Below, piece after piece: positions 21,751 through 33,037 of a stretch of DNA of 64,000 nucleotides (its first letter is position 1; each line of letters starts with the position of its first letter). The DNA is from Gentiana macrophylla (taxonomy: Eukaryota > Streptophyta > Magnoliopsida > Gentianales > Gentianaceae), in contig CM047813.1 of assembly GCA_026214975.1 (NCBI GenBank), positions 32,611,078 to 32,675,077 of the forward strand, read 5' to 3'. Under the pieces are notes generated by a model that had not been told where the DNA came from, did not search any database, and worked only from the letters and a program-made list of their open reading frames with translations. Position numbers and translations under genes: made by a program.

Positions 21751-22829
21751 TTTTCTGAGCAAGTTGTGAGGGAGTGACCGCATTTCTTAAGGCTTCCGTA
21801 GCATCTTCCAACGGTTGGTGTTAAGATACAAGAGATGAATAAAGAAGAAGATTCCAATAATCAGAAGAATATTTGCTGAGGTTTAGGAGATCTTTTAATT
21901 TGCTGAAGTTTAGCAAATCATTTAATTTTCTCTTTCTTTTTATATGCATGTGTGATGAGTCAAGTTGTATATATTTTCCATAATCCTTTGTACCATTTGA
22001 TAGGGGAAAAAATTATAAAAATCTTGTTTCTCTTTATACCTCTTTTGTAAAAAGAATTCTTTAGGAAGGTTGTGGTAACCATAGATCTACGCGTTTGTTG
22101 TAGGATTTGAAGGGAGTTCTTAGATTTTTGTGGATCTTCAAGTTTGGCTTTTGAATTCAATTTTTATTCAAGAATTGAGGTAAACGAGTGTTCAACAGCA
22201 ATCTTTTTGTATTATTTTGTGCTTTAGATCTAATGTTTTGTTATGAGCTAGAATGGTAATGTTTAGAGATGTTCTAGCAAGTTTTTGGTGTGAAATTCAG
22301 GTGTTGCAATGGGTGAAATTGCCATGGAAATGAGCTTGGAAGGTGCAGAATTGCTTTTTTGTTCAGGATCTAGCCGCACGCCTGGATGAGCTAGGGTCAC
22401 GCTTAGCCTGGACATAATGCTGGCTGAAAGTTGCAAAATTTGAAGGTGCACGCCTGGGTCATTAGGCGCACATCCGGACCAGTGTGTGGGAAAATAGGAT
22501 GCTCCAGAAGTTGCAGGCGCACTCCTGGAAGGCTTAAGCGTATGGCTAACGCGTAAAGTGTTTTCATCATATTTGAGCACGTTTTAGTGTAAAGCCTTAT
22601 ATGTTGTCTTGTAAAGTGAAGTATATAGAACTGATGGCTTTGGCCCCGCACCGTGCCGAGATCCTCTATGGGAAGAAGCACGGCAGAATCAGAGTACACA
22701 TCTCTTGGCTTAATGTGAAGTTGTGCTTAGTAGTCAATATTTTTTTGTGCTATGTGTTAAGTAGTGTAACTTAGAACGGTCTAGGGTCTAATAGTCTCTA
22801 ATAAGAGCAATAACAATGGCTTTATTGAC
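21751..22829. other. Non-coding repeat-like sequence, possibly old LTR
   Basis: No coding domain is supported. A TGTTAAGATAC start-like word occurs at about 21820. From 22370 to 22540 there are several CGCACGCCTGG/AGGCGCAC words, reminiscent of the GC-rich part of some plant Ty3 LTRs. The boundaries cannot be set. Confidence 0.35.
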
Positions 22830-23479
22830 GGTATTGCCCGTGACACAAATCAAGGAAATGGCTCTCCTTAATTGTAGCTGATCTCCATAAATTCTAGAAT
22901 ATTCTCTGTTATTACATTGTATCTATTTAAGGCTATTACAAGCATTGTAAACGTGTGTAAAAATCAATAGAAATTATTTTCCTAATTACCTTCTTTGATA
23001 TGGTATCGGAGCCAATAGTTGACTTCTCCCTCCCTCCCCTTCCTTAATCTCGTCTCCTACCTTCTTCATGCCCACCTCGACGGAAACAATGGCTGAAACA
23101 ATCTCAGCCCACACATATTATCCCTCCTTCAACCCTTCTTCTTCAATCAATATCATTAAACTCACCCGAACAAACTTTCCCCTATGGAAGGCACAAATTT
23201 TGCCTTATCTAAGAGGCCAAGGGGTCGTCGGATACGTTGACGGCACCCTCCAACCACCTCCGGCCACCATCACCATCTCCGGTAAAGAAGCTCCAAATCC
23301 TGCCTACGATGTCTGGCTCAAAAATGACAGCCTCATCCTCAGCACCATTACCTCAAGTCTCTCAGAATATGTTCTCGCATAGGTATATCACGCCGGCACC
23401 TCCTCTGAAATCTGGACTGCTCTACACTCTTGCTTTGCCTCCCAATCGAAGGCCAAGCTCTACATGAAGTATATTAGAT
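22830..23479 (+). mobile_element. Element K: 5' fragment of a copia element (LTR, PBS, gag start)
   Basis: An LTR-like end lies at about 22998, followed by TGGTATCGGAGCC at 23001-23013, a Met-type PBS. The gag ORF from 23068 contains FPLWKAQILPYLRGQGVVGYVDG and DVWLKNDSLILSTITSSLSE, the start of copia gag (retrotran_gag_2/UBN2 type). After one stop at 23380 it continues to SSEIWTALHSCF and breaks at about 23479. The LTR left end is uncertain. Confidence 0.75.
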
Positions 23480-24348
23480 AGGTGTAAGTTAGGTTCTAGT
23501 TTAGTGTACCATGTGTGAGCAATATACAAGTGATTACCATTTCCAACTACCAATGTATCATTACCTTTATATTCAGACCTTAAAGAAAGATTACCAAGAT
23601 CAGAGGTAACATGATTGGAAGCCCTTCTGTCAGCATACCATCTGGAATCAGATGCCATTTCTGGTGCTGCTAGATAAGCAGCCATTTGCCTGGAGTTTTG
23701 CTGTCCTGAGGTCTGATTCTGATTTGGGGGTACATAGTCTTCTTCAAACCTGTGATAACAAGCAGCTGCTATATGCCCAACTTTTCCACAGATTTGGCAG
23801 GTTGGTCTCGGTGCACCAGAGTTATTTCTTGCACCAGAAGTTCGGGGCAGATGGTAGCTGAAAACTTGAGCTGGAAGGAAAATAAGGTGGTAGAGATACA
23901 AGCATTTGTGAAATGCATGAAGTGATTTGTGGAATGCTCGGAGTGTTGGCCGGAAAACTAATTGGTGACTGTATTGGAGTGGTGCTGCTTTTAATCGGAG
24001 ACACCACTGAAGAAGCTGCTGCATTTGTGAGTGGTGGGAATGAAAGAGGATCGAAAGGAGAAGACACCTTTGGTGCTGTTACGACGGAAGATGGCTGGCT
24101 GCCGGAAGACATGGCCACCGTTGGCTCTGATAGCAAGATAGAAAACTAAAAGGAGAAGAACGATATCTTCATTGATTCAAAGCTGAAGCCTGAAGGTTTA
24201 CAGAGAATATATTAGCTCAAGTCTAACAGATTAGATTCTGAGATCTAACAACCACACAAGTGTACCGATATAACCTTAACACCTATTACAACACATGGAC
24301 CAATAACATTACACCACATATAAACTAGTATAATCTATTATCTCAACA
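23480..24348 (-). mobile_element. Element J: 5' fragment of a copia element, opposite orientation
   Basis: On the minus strand an LTR of about 213 bp (24348-24136) begins TGTTGAGATAATAG, followed by TGCTATCAGAGCC (PBS-like, 24135-24123). A gag fragment from 24136 follows, then the CCHC knuckle CQICGKVGHIAAAC and the protease region WYADRRASNHVTSDLG. The catalytic D-S-G is replaced by D-R-R. It ends at about 23480 in the protease, where it meets element K tail to tail. Confidence 0.75.
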
Positions 24349-24626
24349 AGCCAAACCAATAATAATAATAATAATATATCCTTGGCTTGACTAAAGTATG
24401 CTGTAGTTGAAGATATGATCATTGACCAAGTCATTTAGCTAAGGAATCTAACGTAGTACCGCCATGGAAGGATCTTTATTAGCTGTAACTTGCAGTGTGA
24501 AGAGCCGGCAGATTGTTTAACTATTTCTCACGGAAAAGCTTTGTAATTAACATCGTACATGCGAAAAAAAGACGTCGGAAAAGTTAACGGGTAGTACAAT
24601 GTTTTAAATGAAAGCCCCCCAATAAA
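24349..24626. other. Flank with (AAT)n, upstream of the defensin-like gene
   Basis: A short AAT microsatellite lies at 24359-24377. The rest is non-coding and may include distal promoter of the gene at 24901; no specific element is supported. Confidence 0.4.
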
Positions 24627-24779
24627 GGGTAATTCTCGTAAAATTTCTACTATTATTAAACGGACCGTCAGATAATTCTGCCATGTGTCTGAAAGAAATA
24701 AAATAGCTTTGTTTTTTTTTATATATGACAGTCATCCAACGGTCCGTTTTAATAGAGACTCCCTATATGAGAATTTCCC
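24627..24779. mobile_element. Mutator-like MITE in the promoter of the defensin-like gene
   Basis: The arms are GGGTAATTCTCG...AAACGGACCGT and, inverted, GGGAAATTCTCA...AAACGGACCGT. They are similar over about 60 bp. The flanks CCCCAATAAA (left) and CCCCATAAA (right) look like a 9-bp duplication with one indel, as expected for MULE-type elements. Confidence 0.65.
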
Positions 24780-24782
24780 CCC

Positions 24783-24789
24783 ATAAATA
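24783..24789 (+). promoter_or_regulatory. Putative TATA box of the defensin-like gene
   Basis: ATAAATA within CCCATAAATATG, 112 bp before the ATG. It lies just right of the MITE. Its use is inferred from position. Confidence 0.4.
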
Positions 24790-24900
24790 TGCGTATCCAT
24801 GTTTTAAAAACTTGTATCTTTGCCTTGCCAATTAAGCTGTCAAACACTCTCTCTATTCTCTAAACTAATTTTGAAGCTTTAACTACTTTTCTCCGTTGCC

Positions 24901-25454
24901 ATGTCTCGTCTCAGCGATCTGACTTGGGCTGCTATGCTTCTTTTCTTGCTTATCTCTACCGGCATAAGTATGATCAATGCCTAGCTAGCTTTCATTACGT
25001 ACGGGAGCATTTATTTACACCAATGCACCACGCCACCTGTGCACCAAAATTGAATCGATCTTGAGAAAGTACGTTTTTTTTTTTTTTTCTTCTCTAAAAC
25101 CGACTTTCACAAGATCGATCATTTGAAAACGGTGTGGTGTACCGGTAGGTATGTGGATGCACGGATATAGATAGAACACCCGGTTGATATCTAAAACTGG
25201 TCATTTTTAATTAGATGATCATTTCCCTATATTATTTGTGTTTCTTTTTTAGTTTTTGAAGTATATATCTGTATATTATTATCGCAGTTACGCCGAGGAC
25301 AGAGGTGGTGCTGGTGGAGGCGATTTGCCAGGAATATGGGGAAGAGTGTGGTGGAGACAAAGAATGCATTGACAAATGCCTGGCTAAGGAACATGGTACA
25401 TCAAATGCCTACTGTAGCTGGTTCAATAAATGCGTTTGCAACCTCAATTGCTAA
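24901..25454 (+). CDS. Defensin-like cysteine-rich secreted peptide, two exons (77 aa)
   Basis: Exon 1 is 24901-24967, intron 24968-25287 (GT...AG, phase 1), exon 2 25288-25454. Exon 1 encodes a signal peptide: MSRLSDLTW followed by a hydrophobic core AAMLLFLLISTGI. Exon 2 gives a short acidic segment and eight cysteines spaced C-x6-C-x5-C-x3-C-x11-C-x5-C-x-C-x3-C, ending in Cys-stop. The CxxxC and CxC pair is the cysteine-stabilised alpha-beta signature of plant defensin-like (DEFL) peptides, and one intron after the signal peptide is their usual gene structure. The Gly normally preceding the fifth Cys by two (GxC of the gamma-core) is Ala here. Such peptides are secreted and act in defence or in cell signalling such as reproduction; which applies here cannot be told. 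The reading frame is intact, unlike almost everything around it. Confidence 0.85.
24968..25287 (+). other. Intron of the defensin-like gene
   Basis: The donor is GCATAA|GTATGA and the acceptor ATTATCGCAG|TTACG. Reading through the donor without splicing meets TAG at 24982, so splicing is required to join signal peptide and cysteine domain. It contains a fold-back element. Confidence 0.8.
24995..25170. mobile_element. Fold-back (MITE-like) element inside the intron
   Basis: The arms around AATCGATCTTGAGAAAGT and, inverted, GATCGATCTTGTGAAAGT are imperfectly complementary over about 60 bp, and a T-run lies in the centre. It starts TTACGTACGGGAGCA, similar to the element after the stop codon. 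Confidence 0.55.
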
Positions 25455-25464
25455 TAGAGTAATG

Positions 25465-25590
25465 TTACGTACGGGCACAATTTATGTCGCACAACCAAAT
25501 TTTCTACCCTTAATTATAAACAATGAATCCTACATTCTTATCAAAGGTAGGAAATTTGATTGTGTCTTTGACATAATGTTGTGCCTGTAT
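25465..25590. mobile_element. Fold-back (MITE-like) element just after the stop codon
   Basis: The left arm, TTACGTACGGGCACAATTTA with TGTCGCACAACCAAATTTTC, is complementary to the right arm (inverted: ATACAGGCACAACATTATGT, then CAAAGACACAATCAAATTTC). It starts 11 bp after the defensin-like stop and shares TTACGTACGGG with the intronic element, so it probably supplies part of the 3' UTR. Confidence 0.55.
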
Positions 25591-26079
25591 CTTGCTAATT
25601 CATCATCAACTGGGAAAGTTAATATACACAGGCTTACTTATCTTCTGTAATGATAGGAAAAACTCCAAATTTGCTACTTTAGTTGCTAAATAATGTAGAG
25701 TTTGAATTACAAGTTGGTTGCTCTTGCTCATATATATATATATATGGGTCACTACCTTTTGTTGTTGGGTTTAATTATACATTTAAAGTTTAGTTATGTA
25801 TTTGATTTTGCTAGCTCATATATGTCACTATCTTTTTGTTGTTGGGTTTATTTATACATATAAAGTTTAGTTGATGTCTTTCGTTTGAAGGGAGAAAAAA
25901 ACAGAAAAATAAATCTTTGGTCGGAAGGGAGAAAAAAAAGAAAAGAAAAGAATGTAGAGCATGACGATTGATATTGAGTAATGGCACGGACGCAACAATT
26001 GAACACAACGATGAAACTATCTCGATTTTGTATGGGTCTACATATTCAGTAATGTAAGTTCAAATTGTGACACTCGTTA
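25591..26079. repeat. Non-coding flank with an imperfect tandem duplication
   Basis: A segment of about 70-80 bp around GTTGTTGGGTTTAATTATACAT (25759-) is repeated as GTTGTTGGGTTTATTTATACAT (25839-). Each is preceded by a CTCATATATG(...)TCACTA stretch. Nothing else is recognised. Confidence 0.5.
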
Positions 26080-26084
26080 TGCCG

Positions 26085-26380
26085 ACTCTAAGAAACAAAC
26101 CCAAAACATAGATGCTAAAACATGTTTTTGATTCATTGAATTCTCTTTATTGTTCTTGAATGAATTTCACTGCTTACAAGCGTCTGCGTATATGCAGTAG
26201 TTTGATAACCACCAAATCTAACATCCTCACTAGAGATCTAATCTAAGGGACACAATACAAGGGGAATATTACACTTGTACTTTGATAAAGACATCAAATC
26301 TAACAAAATGCCATGCAACCTTATCATTGATAAGAAAAACTACTTAACAAAAATATATCAAAATATATCTTCACTCTTCA
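26085..26380 (-). repeat. 3' LTR of element E
   Basis: On the minus strand it begins TGAAGAGTGAAGATATATT. The purine tract TTTGAGGAGGGA (26381-26392) abuts it. Confidence 0.75.
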
Positions 26381-26399
26381 TCCCTCCTCAAACGAAACG

Positions 26400-29300
26400 T
26401 GATATCCACAAGGTTGAGTTTGCTGCGAGCTAAAATAAATGCCTTGGTGCCCAGTGGCTTAGTAAGAGTATCTACCAATTGTGCCGCTCAAGGTACAAAA
26501 CGAACAAGAAGCTCCTGAACCAAAACCTGGTGTCTCACAAAGTGCAAATCTACCTAAATATGTTTAGTGCGAGAATGAAAAATTGGATTATGAGCAAGGA
26601 ATGTAGCACTAATATTATCACACCAGAATAAATGAACATGCGTGGGAGGAACCTGCAGTTCTGAAACTAAAGACTTAAGCCAAATAATCTCAACTGCTGC
26701 AGAAGCTAAGGATCTACATTATGCCTTTATACTTGACCTTGCAACAACCTATTGCTTTTTGGAACTCCAAGAGACTAAGGAGTTACCCAAGTAAATCAAG
26801 ATAACCGCTAACAAATTTCTGTCATGAAGTGATGTTGCCCAATCTGCATCCGAACACCCATGAATAGACAAATCGGAGGAACCCTTGAAATATAAACCAA
26901 GTTGAAGTGACCCCTCAACATATCTAAGAAACCTCTTGACATCCTGCCGGTGCAATTATGTATTGACACTATAGGCAATGCCAGGTCTAGTTAGAGTCAA
27001 ATACTAAAGAACTCCATTAGCACTTCTATGCAAAATTGGGTTTTGCGTTAGTGGCCCGGAATCCGGACTAAGATGCTTGTGAGACACCATGATGTAGAGC
27101 ATGGTTTCAACTTATCCATCCCAAGTTTATGGGGAAGCTGAGTGCATAATTTCATGTGTCAAATACAAACCGGAAGCAACTCTGAAGGCTTCAATTCCAA
27201 GAAAGTGATCGATAAATCCCAAGGATTTGAGGACAAAATTAGTTTGCTAATAAAATATGTCATGAAAGACCGAGAGTTACACCAGAATTAACTAAGATAG
27301 CACCTACATAAATTAACACGTATAATTTAACAATAGCATCTTTGAAAATGAATAAAAAGGAATCTAAAGTAGACTGTTTGAAGCACAAACCCAAAAGGTG
27401 CTGTCTGAGAGTAGAAAAGCAGGCTCTAGGGGCCTGTTTCAAACCATACAATGCCTTCTTTATGTGGAAGACATGATGTGGTTTGCTAGAATCAACAAAG
27501 CTAGCAGGCTGTGACATGAAGATATCTTCTTGAAGATCTCCATTCAAGAAAGCATTATTCATATCAACTTGTTGAATATCCCAAATCCGACCGACAACAA
27601 TGGCCATAATAGTTTTGATCAGAGAAGGTTTGATGATTGGCCTAAAAGTCTCATGAAAATCTTTTCCATAGCACTGCCTGAACCCCTATGCTACACACCT
27701 TGCTTTATACTTATTTACTGTTCCATCAGGATTCAGTTTAAGTTTAAAAATCCATTTATTCCCAACAAGTTTCGGACTTGAAGTAGAGGGAACAATTCCC
27801 TTCTCGTATTGTTCTGAAGGGCTTGAAACTTAGACTTCATAGCATCCGAACATTGAGGTTGAGACAATGCCTCAGAGACTGTAGTATGTTCTAGCAGGGC
27901 TGAGGCAGATTTAGCAACTAGATACAAGAAAGTTTTTGGTTTGAAAATACCACTCCAAGACCTAGTTTGCATGGGATGATCAGTTTGAGAAGAAGGGGTG
28001 ATATATGAACATGGCAAAGAGCAGGTATAGAAGATGAATCTGAGGATTCAGATGTGTGTGTAGTTGAGACAGGAGAATTTGAAAAAGGAGAACTGATTGT
28101 TGGATGATAAGACTGTGTAGGTGACTCATGAGATGACACTACGATTGCCGCTTCACTCACTGGTGAGGGATGAAAAGGATGCTGATCTTTAGTTGTGAAC
28201 CGAATGTGAATAAAAATAGAGACATCAATATGTGTTGGTGGTGACATGGAAGCGAGGAGGTGAGGAGTTAGGAAAACCAGGTGATAAGGAAACTTATACT
28301 CATTGAAAACCACATGCTAGAGAGACATAAATTCTCCCACTGGACTAGACACTTGATACCTTGTGGCTATCACTTAACCCAAGAAAAACACACTTTCTAG
28401 TATGATTATCAAACTTGTGCTCATTATAAGGTCTACGAAGAGGAAACAAGTACAACCAAACACTTTTAAATTGGAATAAGGTGGAGATCTATGGAATAAT
28501 TCTCAAAAGGAAATGTTATCAAGAACATAATTAGGAGATAATTGAATAGTAAGACAACATCTTTGAAAACTCTCTAGCAAAGTGTAAGAGGCATATTGGC
28601 CCGATCCAAAAGAGTTAGACCTAATTCGATAATATGCCTATGTTTCCTTTCTACCTTGCCATTTTTCTCATGTGTGTATAAAGGCAAGGATGCACTCGAA
28701 TCCGAATTCCCAAGTCTCTAAGAACATGAACAAACACTCTATAATCTCCTCCACAATTTGATTGCACAATTCTTTTCTTATTCCCAAACTGATTTTCAAC
28801 AATACTTTTAAAATGCAAGAAGGCATTAAGGGCATCAGATTTATTTTTGAGAGCGTAAATCCAAGTGAACCTACTAAAATCATCTGGAAAGTAAATATAG
28901 TAAGTAAAGCCGAAGCGATTTGATTTGACACAAATGTGTATGTATCAATTCGAGGACACAAATCTCGGCGCTTTGAGTTAGATTAGGGAAAAATCATGAT
29001 GTTTTCCATACTTACAAGCACCACAAAATTCCATTTCATTACTCGATTCAATATTACAACTTTTCAAAATAGAACTCAAAATCCTAGAAGATGGATGTCC
29101 CAGTTTTCTATGCCATATGACATCATTCTTAGGTCTAATGACTTCACTAACATAAGTACTAGGATATCAAGAAGGATTCTGGTCAGAAATGAGATTCTTG
29201 ATGCTGAAATGAGAGGAGGTGTTTCTGGATTGAAGGGAGTTCTGAGGTGATGGAGGAAGCAACTGGTATAGACCATTGTGCAGTCTACCTCTGAACATGA

Positions 29301-30171
29301 TTTTTCTTGTGGCTTTGTCCTTCAAAAACACAACCTAGGTTATCAAATTCAACAAAACTTGATTGTCAGAGGTTAATCTAGATATACTAACAAGATCTTT
29401 TGTGATATCAGGAACATGCAAAACATTTTTTAATTTATTAGAAGAGTGAAAAGTGGGAAAATAGGTATAACCAAGATGATTAATGTTGAGTCTAGATCCA
29501 TTACCTACTTCCAAAGTCTCTGAGCCATTGTACTCATTATTCAATTGAAGTATTCCAAGATCTGAGGTTATGTGATTTGTTGCTCCACTGTCAGCATACC
29601 AATTAGGATCCACAAGAGTCTCTGGTCTTGCTATAAAGGCAACGGGGGCATGCTAATTACACTGATTTCCTTCATTAAGGACAATAGGGTTATTAAAAGT
29701 TGGATCAAATCTCTACCAACAGCTTGTGACAAAATGACCATCTTCACTACAAAGATGACATGTATGTTTAACACCATTACTACTGTTGTATGTGCCCCTG
29801 CCACACCCTATAGGTCTGCCTCCTCTAGAGTTAGATCCTCCTCTGCCCCTGCCTTGAAAACCTCAAGAACTTGCAAATCTAGTTGAGTTATTAGCAACAT
29901 CAGTAGAGTTATATATTATAGTTGAATATGTTGAGGCATGACTGAGATCTAAGGATGCATATTTGACTGATGAGTTGGGCTTGAACCTCTGGCCTAGATA
30001 GGGATCCAATTCTGGAGGTTAAATTAACTATCACAGATTTATACTCTTTGCTCAAACCACCAAGGGTCGCCAAAATTAGCTCAGACCTAGTGATAGAATA
30101 CCCTACAACACTCAATTTATCTGAATAGGTCTTCATTTGTTCCAAGTAATCATCCATTGACACACCCACTT
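26400..30171 (-). pseudogene. Gag-pol remnant of element E
   Basis: Read on the minus strand from right to left. The gag part has MDDYLEQMKTYSDKLS and LATLGGLSKEY (30170-29910). The CCHC knuckle CHLCSEDGHFVTSC lies near 29735-29755, and the protease WYADSGATNHITSDLG near 29600. Integrase pieces occupy 29280-28500. The RT start lies at 27800-28010 and the RT core, with QQVDMNNAFLNGDLQE and ALYGLKQAPRA, at 27607-27260. RNase H ADWATS and SLVSWSSKKQ lie at 26955-26749. The catalytic box reads IYVGA instead of YVDD, so this RT is dead even apart from its frameshifts and stops. Confidence 0.8.
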
Positions 30172-30449
30172 GTTCTCTTCATTGTTCTTTAATGAATTTC
30201 ACAGCTTACAACTATATGCATATATGTAGCAATTGAGAACTACCAAATCTAACATCCTCACTAGAGATCTAATCTAAGGGTCACAATACAAGGGGAATAT
30301 TACGATTGTACTTAGATAAAGACATCAAATCTAACAAAATACCAGATAAAGACATCACATCTAACAAAATTCCAAGTGTACCGTGCAACCTTATCAATGA
30401 TAAGACAAACTACTTATAAAAATATATCAAAATACATTTTCATTTTTCA
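30172..30449 (-). repeat. 5' LTR of element E, inner end truncated
   Basis: It aligns to the left LTR from TCTCTTCATTGTTCTTTAATG to the TG end. It contains a local duplication of AGATAAAGACATCA(A/C)ATCTAACAAAAT (about 30316 and 30345). Confidence 0.75.
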
Positions 30450-30454
30450 TGCCG

Positions 30455-31516
30455 GAGTTGTTGTGCCCGTATCATCAGTCATTGACATATTTGTTCAGAT
30501 GCGCTGAAAACAAATACCATACAAACAAATGATATGATCAAAACAATTGACGAGATTGTACTCGTTATTCATGTTATGTTTCGACCTGACTCGTTTTAAG
30601 CCATTCAACCACTTTATTCACCCGACTACATTTTTTTTTCTTCTTTTAGTTCATTATTATTATTATTATTATTTATTCCACTCATATCTTACGAATTCTC
30701 TCTACAAACATTTCTTCATCCACAAATAAAAAAATATTCAACCATCTCATTACTCTACTTTATTCACGGCACTACTTTTTAACAATTATTTCATTCATCA
30801 TATTATACTATTTTGTTACAATTTCTGTCAACAATCATTTTTTCATCTACGCAAATTTTAGAAAAATCACAACTTTCTAATCATTTTTTCACTTTATTAT
30901 ATTATATTATATTTCCCATATTCGATTTAAGGCAAAATAATTCATGTCCAAATTAATGGACCTGTCGACCCAATTTATTTATTACTAGTTTTAAGGGAGA
31001 ACTTTTTTCTTGATTTCATTAATCCAGAACTAAGAGAGATTACAAAGCCACAGAGGAAAACTTCCAACCCAAACAACATCTAAGAGGAGTCTTTTTCAAA
31101 AGTGGATGTTTATTCACGCAACACAATATTTTAACAAACATATTTTTCCCCAATTTTATCTTTTAAATTTTCGTACATATTCATTTAGACCCAAATTTAA
31201 GCAGCATGTTGAATTTTTTCTGCCCGAATTTGGGTCAGAATGTGTAAAATAGGCATTCTGACTGGTATTGAGTCTAAAACACATAAACATAGATGAAATT
31301 AAGTCGGAATAATCAACTACATTCGACGACATGTTGGGGTCATAATAATGTCTATTGTGTGAAAAGATGTTCTTTCCAAAAATCTTGCTAGAGCGCATGC
31401 GTTTAACAATAAAAGCCCTATTTACAAAGACTAAATTACAAACATCAAAATTAGATTTGATATCAATTATTATATCTACCAAAACTCTTGATCATATTTA
31501 CCAGCTTAACATCCCT
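30455..31516. other. AT-rich non-coding stretch
   Basis: A (TTA)n run lies at about 30652-30672 and many TTTATTC-like words surround it. No domain, RNA gene or MITE end could be supported. Confidence 0.45.
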
Positions 31517-31856
31517 GCTATTGGAGTTGACACATAGCATTTCATGTGTTAAATACAAGTTCAAGTGTCATTGGAGCATTTGATCACACACCCCTCCAAA
31601 AGTCGGTTATTAGTTTGTTGAAGTTGTTAATAGCGGTTAGAGTAAATGTTACAGCTGTGTTCACACCTATTTATACACAACTGGTGTGCAGCATTTCAAT
31701 TGAACGAGAATCATTTAGAAAATCATCAGAAATGCTGCTGTATTTCAAGTTCATGAGTTTACCGTCACTATAGATCGTTTTCCTCCTCATTAATGAATGT
31801 TCTCCATTTTTCCAAAATTTCTTAGTTTTTCCTTTGTTGATTCAATAAATTCTTCA

Positions 31857-31868
31857 TGGTATTAGAGC
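31857..31868 (+). other. Primer-binding site of element F
   Basis: TGGTATTAGAGC, one mismatch from the TGGTATCAGAGC complement of initiator-Met tRNA, directly after the LTR. Confidence 0.75.
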
Positions 31869-32148
31869 TTGTTTGCCCCGTTTCATTGCGCAAATCTCTG
31901 ATAGTTCTATAGAATTACACATTTATCTTGTGTTCTTGAGTATCTTTGAGGAAAATTCTGCTTCTTTGCTTTGTTCCTGAAAATTTTCTGTTTCTTGAGT
32001 TCGATTTTCTGCAATTACGGATGCTACTGTCCAGAATCAAGGCATTTTGCCTGGCAATCAACTTTATCTTCACCCCAATGAGAATTCAACGCTGTTATTG
32101 GTTTAGCCGCTGCTCACCAACAAGAATTATCATCCATGGAGCTATTCA

Positions 32149-33037
32149 ATGAAAATGGCTCTAATCACGAAGAACATGATAGGACTCATAGATGGTTCTA
32201 TCACCAAGCCTGCTATGAACACTTTAGAATTTCAGGTTTGGCTTCAATGCAATACTTTTGTAAAATCTTGGATCCTGAATTCCGTTATGCCCAATAATGC
32301 ACAAAGTGTTATGAATAAGGAGACATCTAGGGAAGTATGGTTACATTTGCAATCTAGATTTTCTAGATTAGATATTTTTCCGTCTAGGAGACTTGCAAGA
32401 ACAAGTTCATGCTCTTAAACAAGGGGATTTGAATGTAACCACTTACTTTACAAAGTTGAAAACACTATGGGATGAAATAGTAGTCATGAGACCAGATCCT
32501 GCATGTTCTTGCAATCCTAGGTGTCATTGTGATGTTATAAGTATCTTTACTAGTTATGCTGAAACTAATAAAGTTGTGAAGTTCTTGAGGGGTTTGAATT
32601 CTGAGTTTTCACAAGTCTTGACACAAGCACAGTTGATGGTGCTAGTTCAAGACCTACATTCTGTTTTTGCTATGGATTTGAAATTAAAGGATGAAAAAGA
32701 ATTTGAACATAGGTTTCCAGATGCCACAAATTTGTGTAACATGGCTTTTAATAACAATCCATCAAGTGATGTGCCTGCAAATGTAGGAAACCTTCAGAAC
32801 TTCAATAAGAAAAATGTTGGGAGCAATCAGTCTTGTAAAAAGGTACAATGCACCTTCTGTGGGTTCTTAGAACATACAATGGATAAATGCTATAAAAATC
32901 ATTTCTATCTACCTAGTTGGAAGCCAAGAAGTAGGGCTAATATGGCAGAAACAATGACAGAAGAAGGGCAGGTTTCCATAGAGGTTTCTGGCTCCCATGT
33001 TCAAAGCCCTGAGAGTTTTACTTTGAATATGTCTTAG
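32149..33037 (+). pseudogene. Gag of element F
   Basis: The first frame has KNMIGLIDGSI, WLQCNTFVKSWILNS and SREVWLHLQSRF. A one-base shift near 32390-32400 joins to LKQGDLNVTTYFTKLKTLWD and RGLNSEFSQVLTQAQLM, then the CCHC knuckle CTFCGFLEHTMDKC. This is the standard order of copia gag. Apart from the shift the frame is open up to the stop at 33035-33037, so decay is moderate. Confidence 0.8.

Larger units (their letters stand above)
26085..30449 (-). mobile_element. Element E: decayed Ty1/copia retrotransposon
   Basis: It is flanked by TGCCG at 26080-26084 and 30450-30454. The left LTR (26085-26380) and right LTR (30172-30449) are similar, for example across TCCTCACTAGAGATCTAATC. The right (5') LTR passes directly into gag coding sequence at about 30170, so the PBS, leader and gag start are deleted. 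All main copia domains can be found in order on the minus strand, but with many breaks. Confidence 0.85.

Noticed and set aside
25336..25650. 104-codon frame starting at 25336
   Set aside because: It overlaps exon 2 of the defensin-like gene in a different frame. The eight-cysteine frame with signal peptide and intron explains the locus far better.
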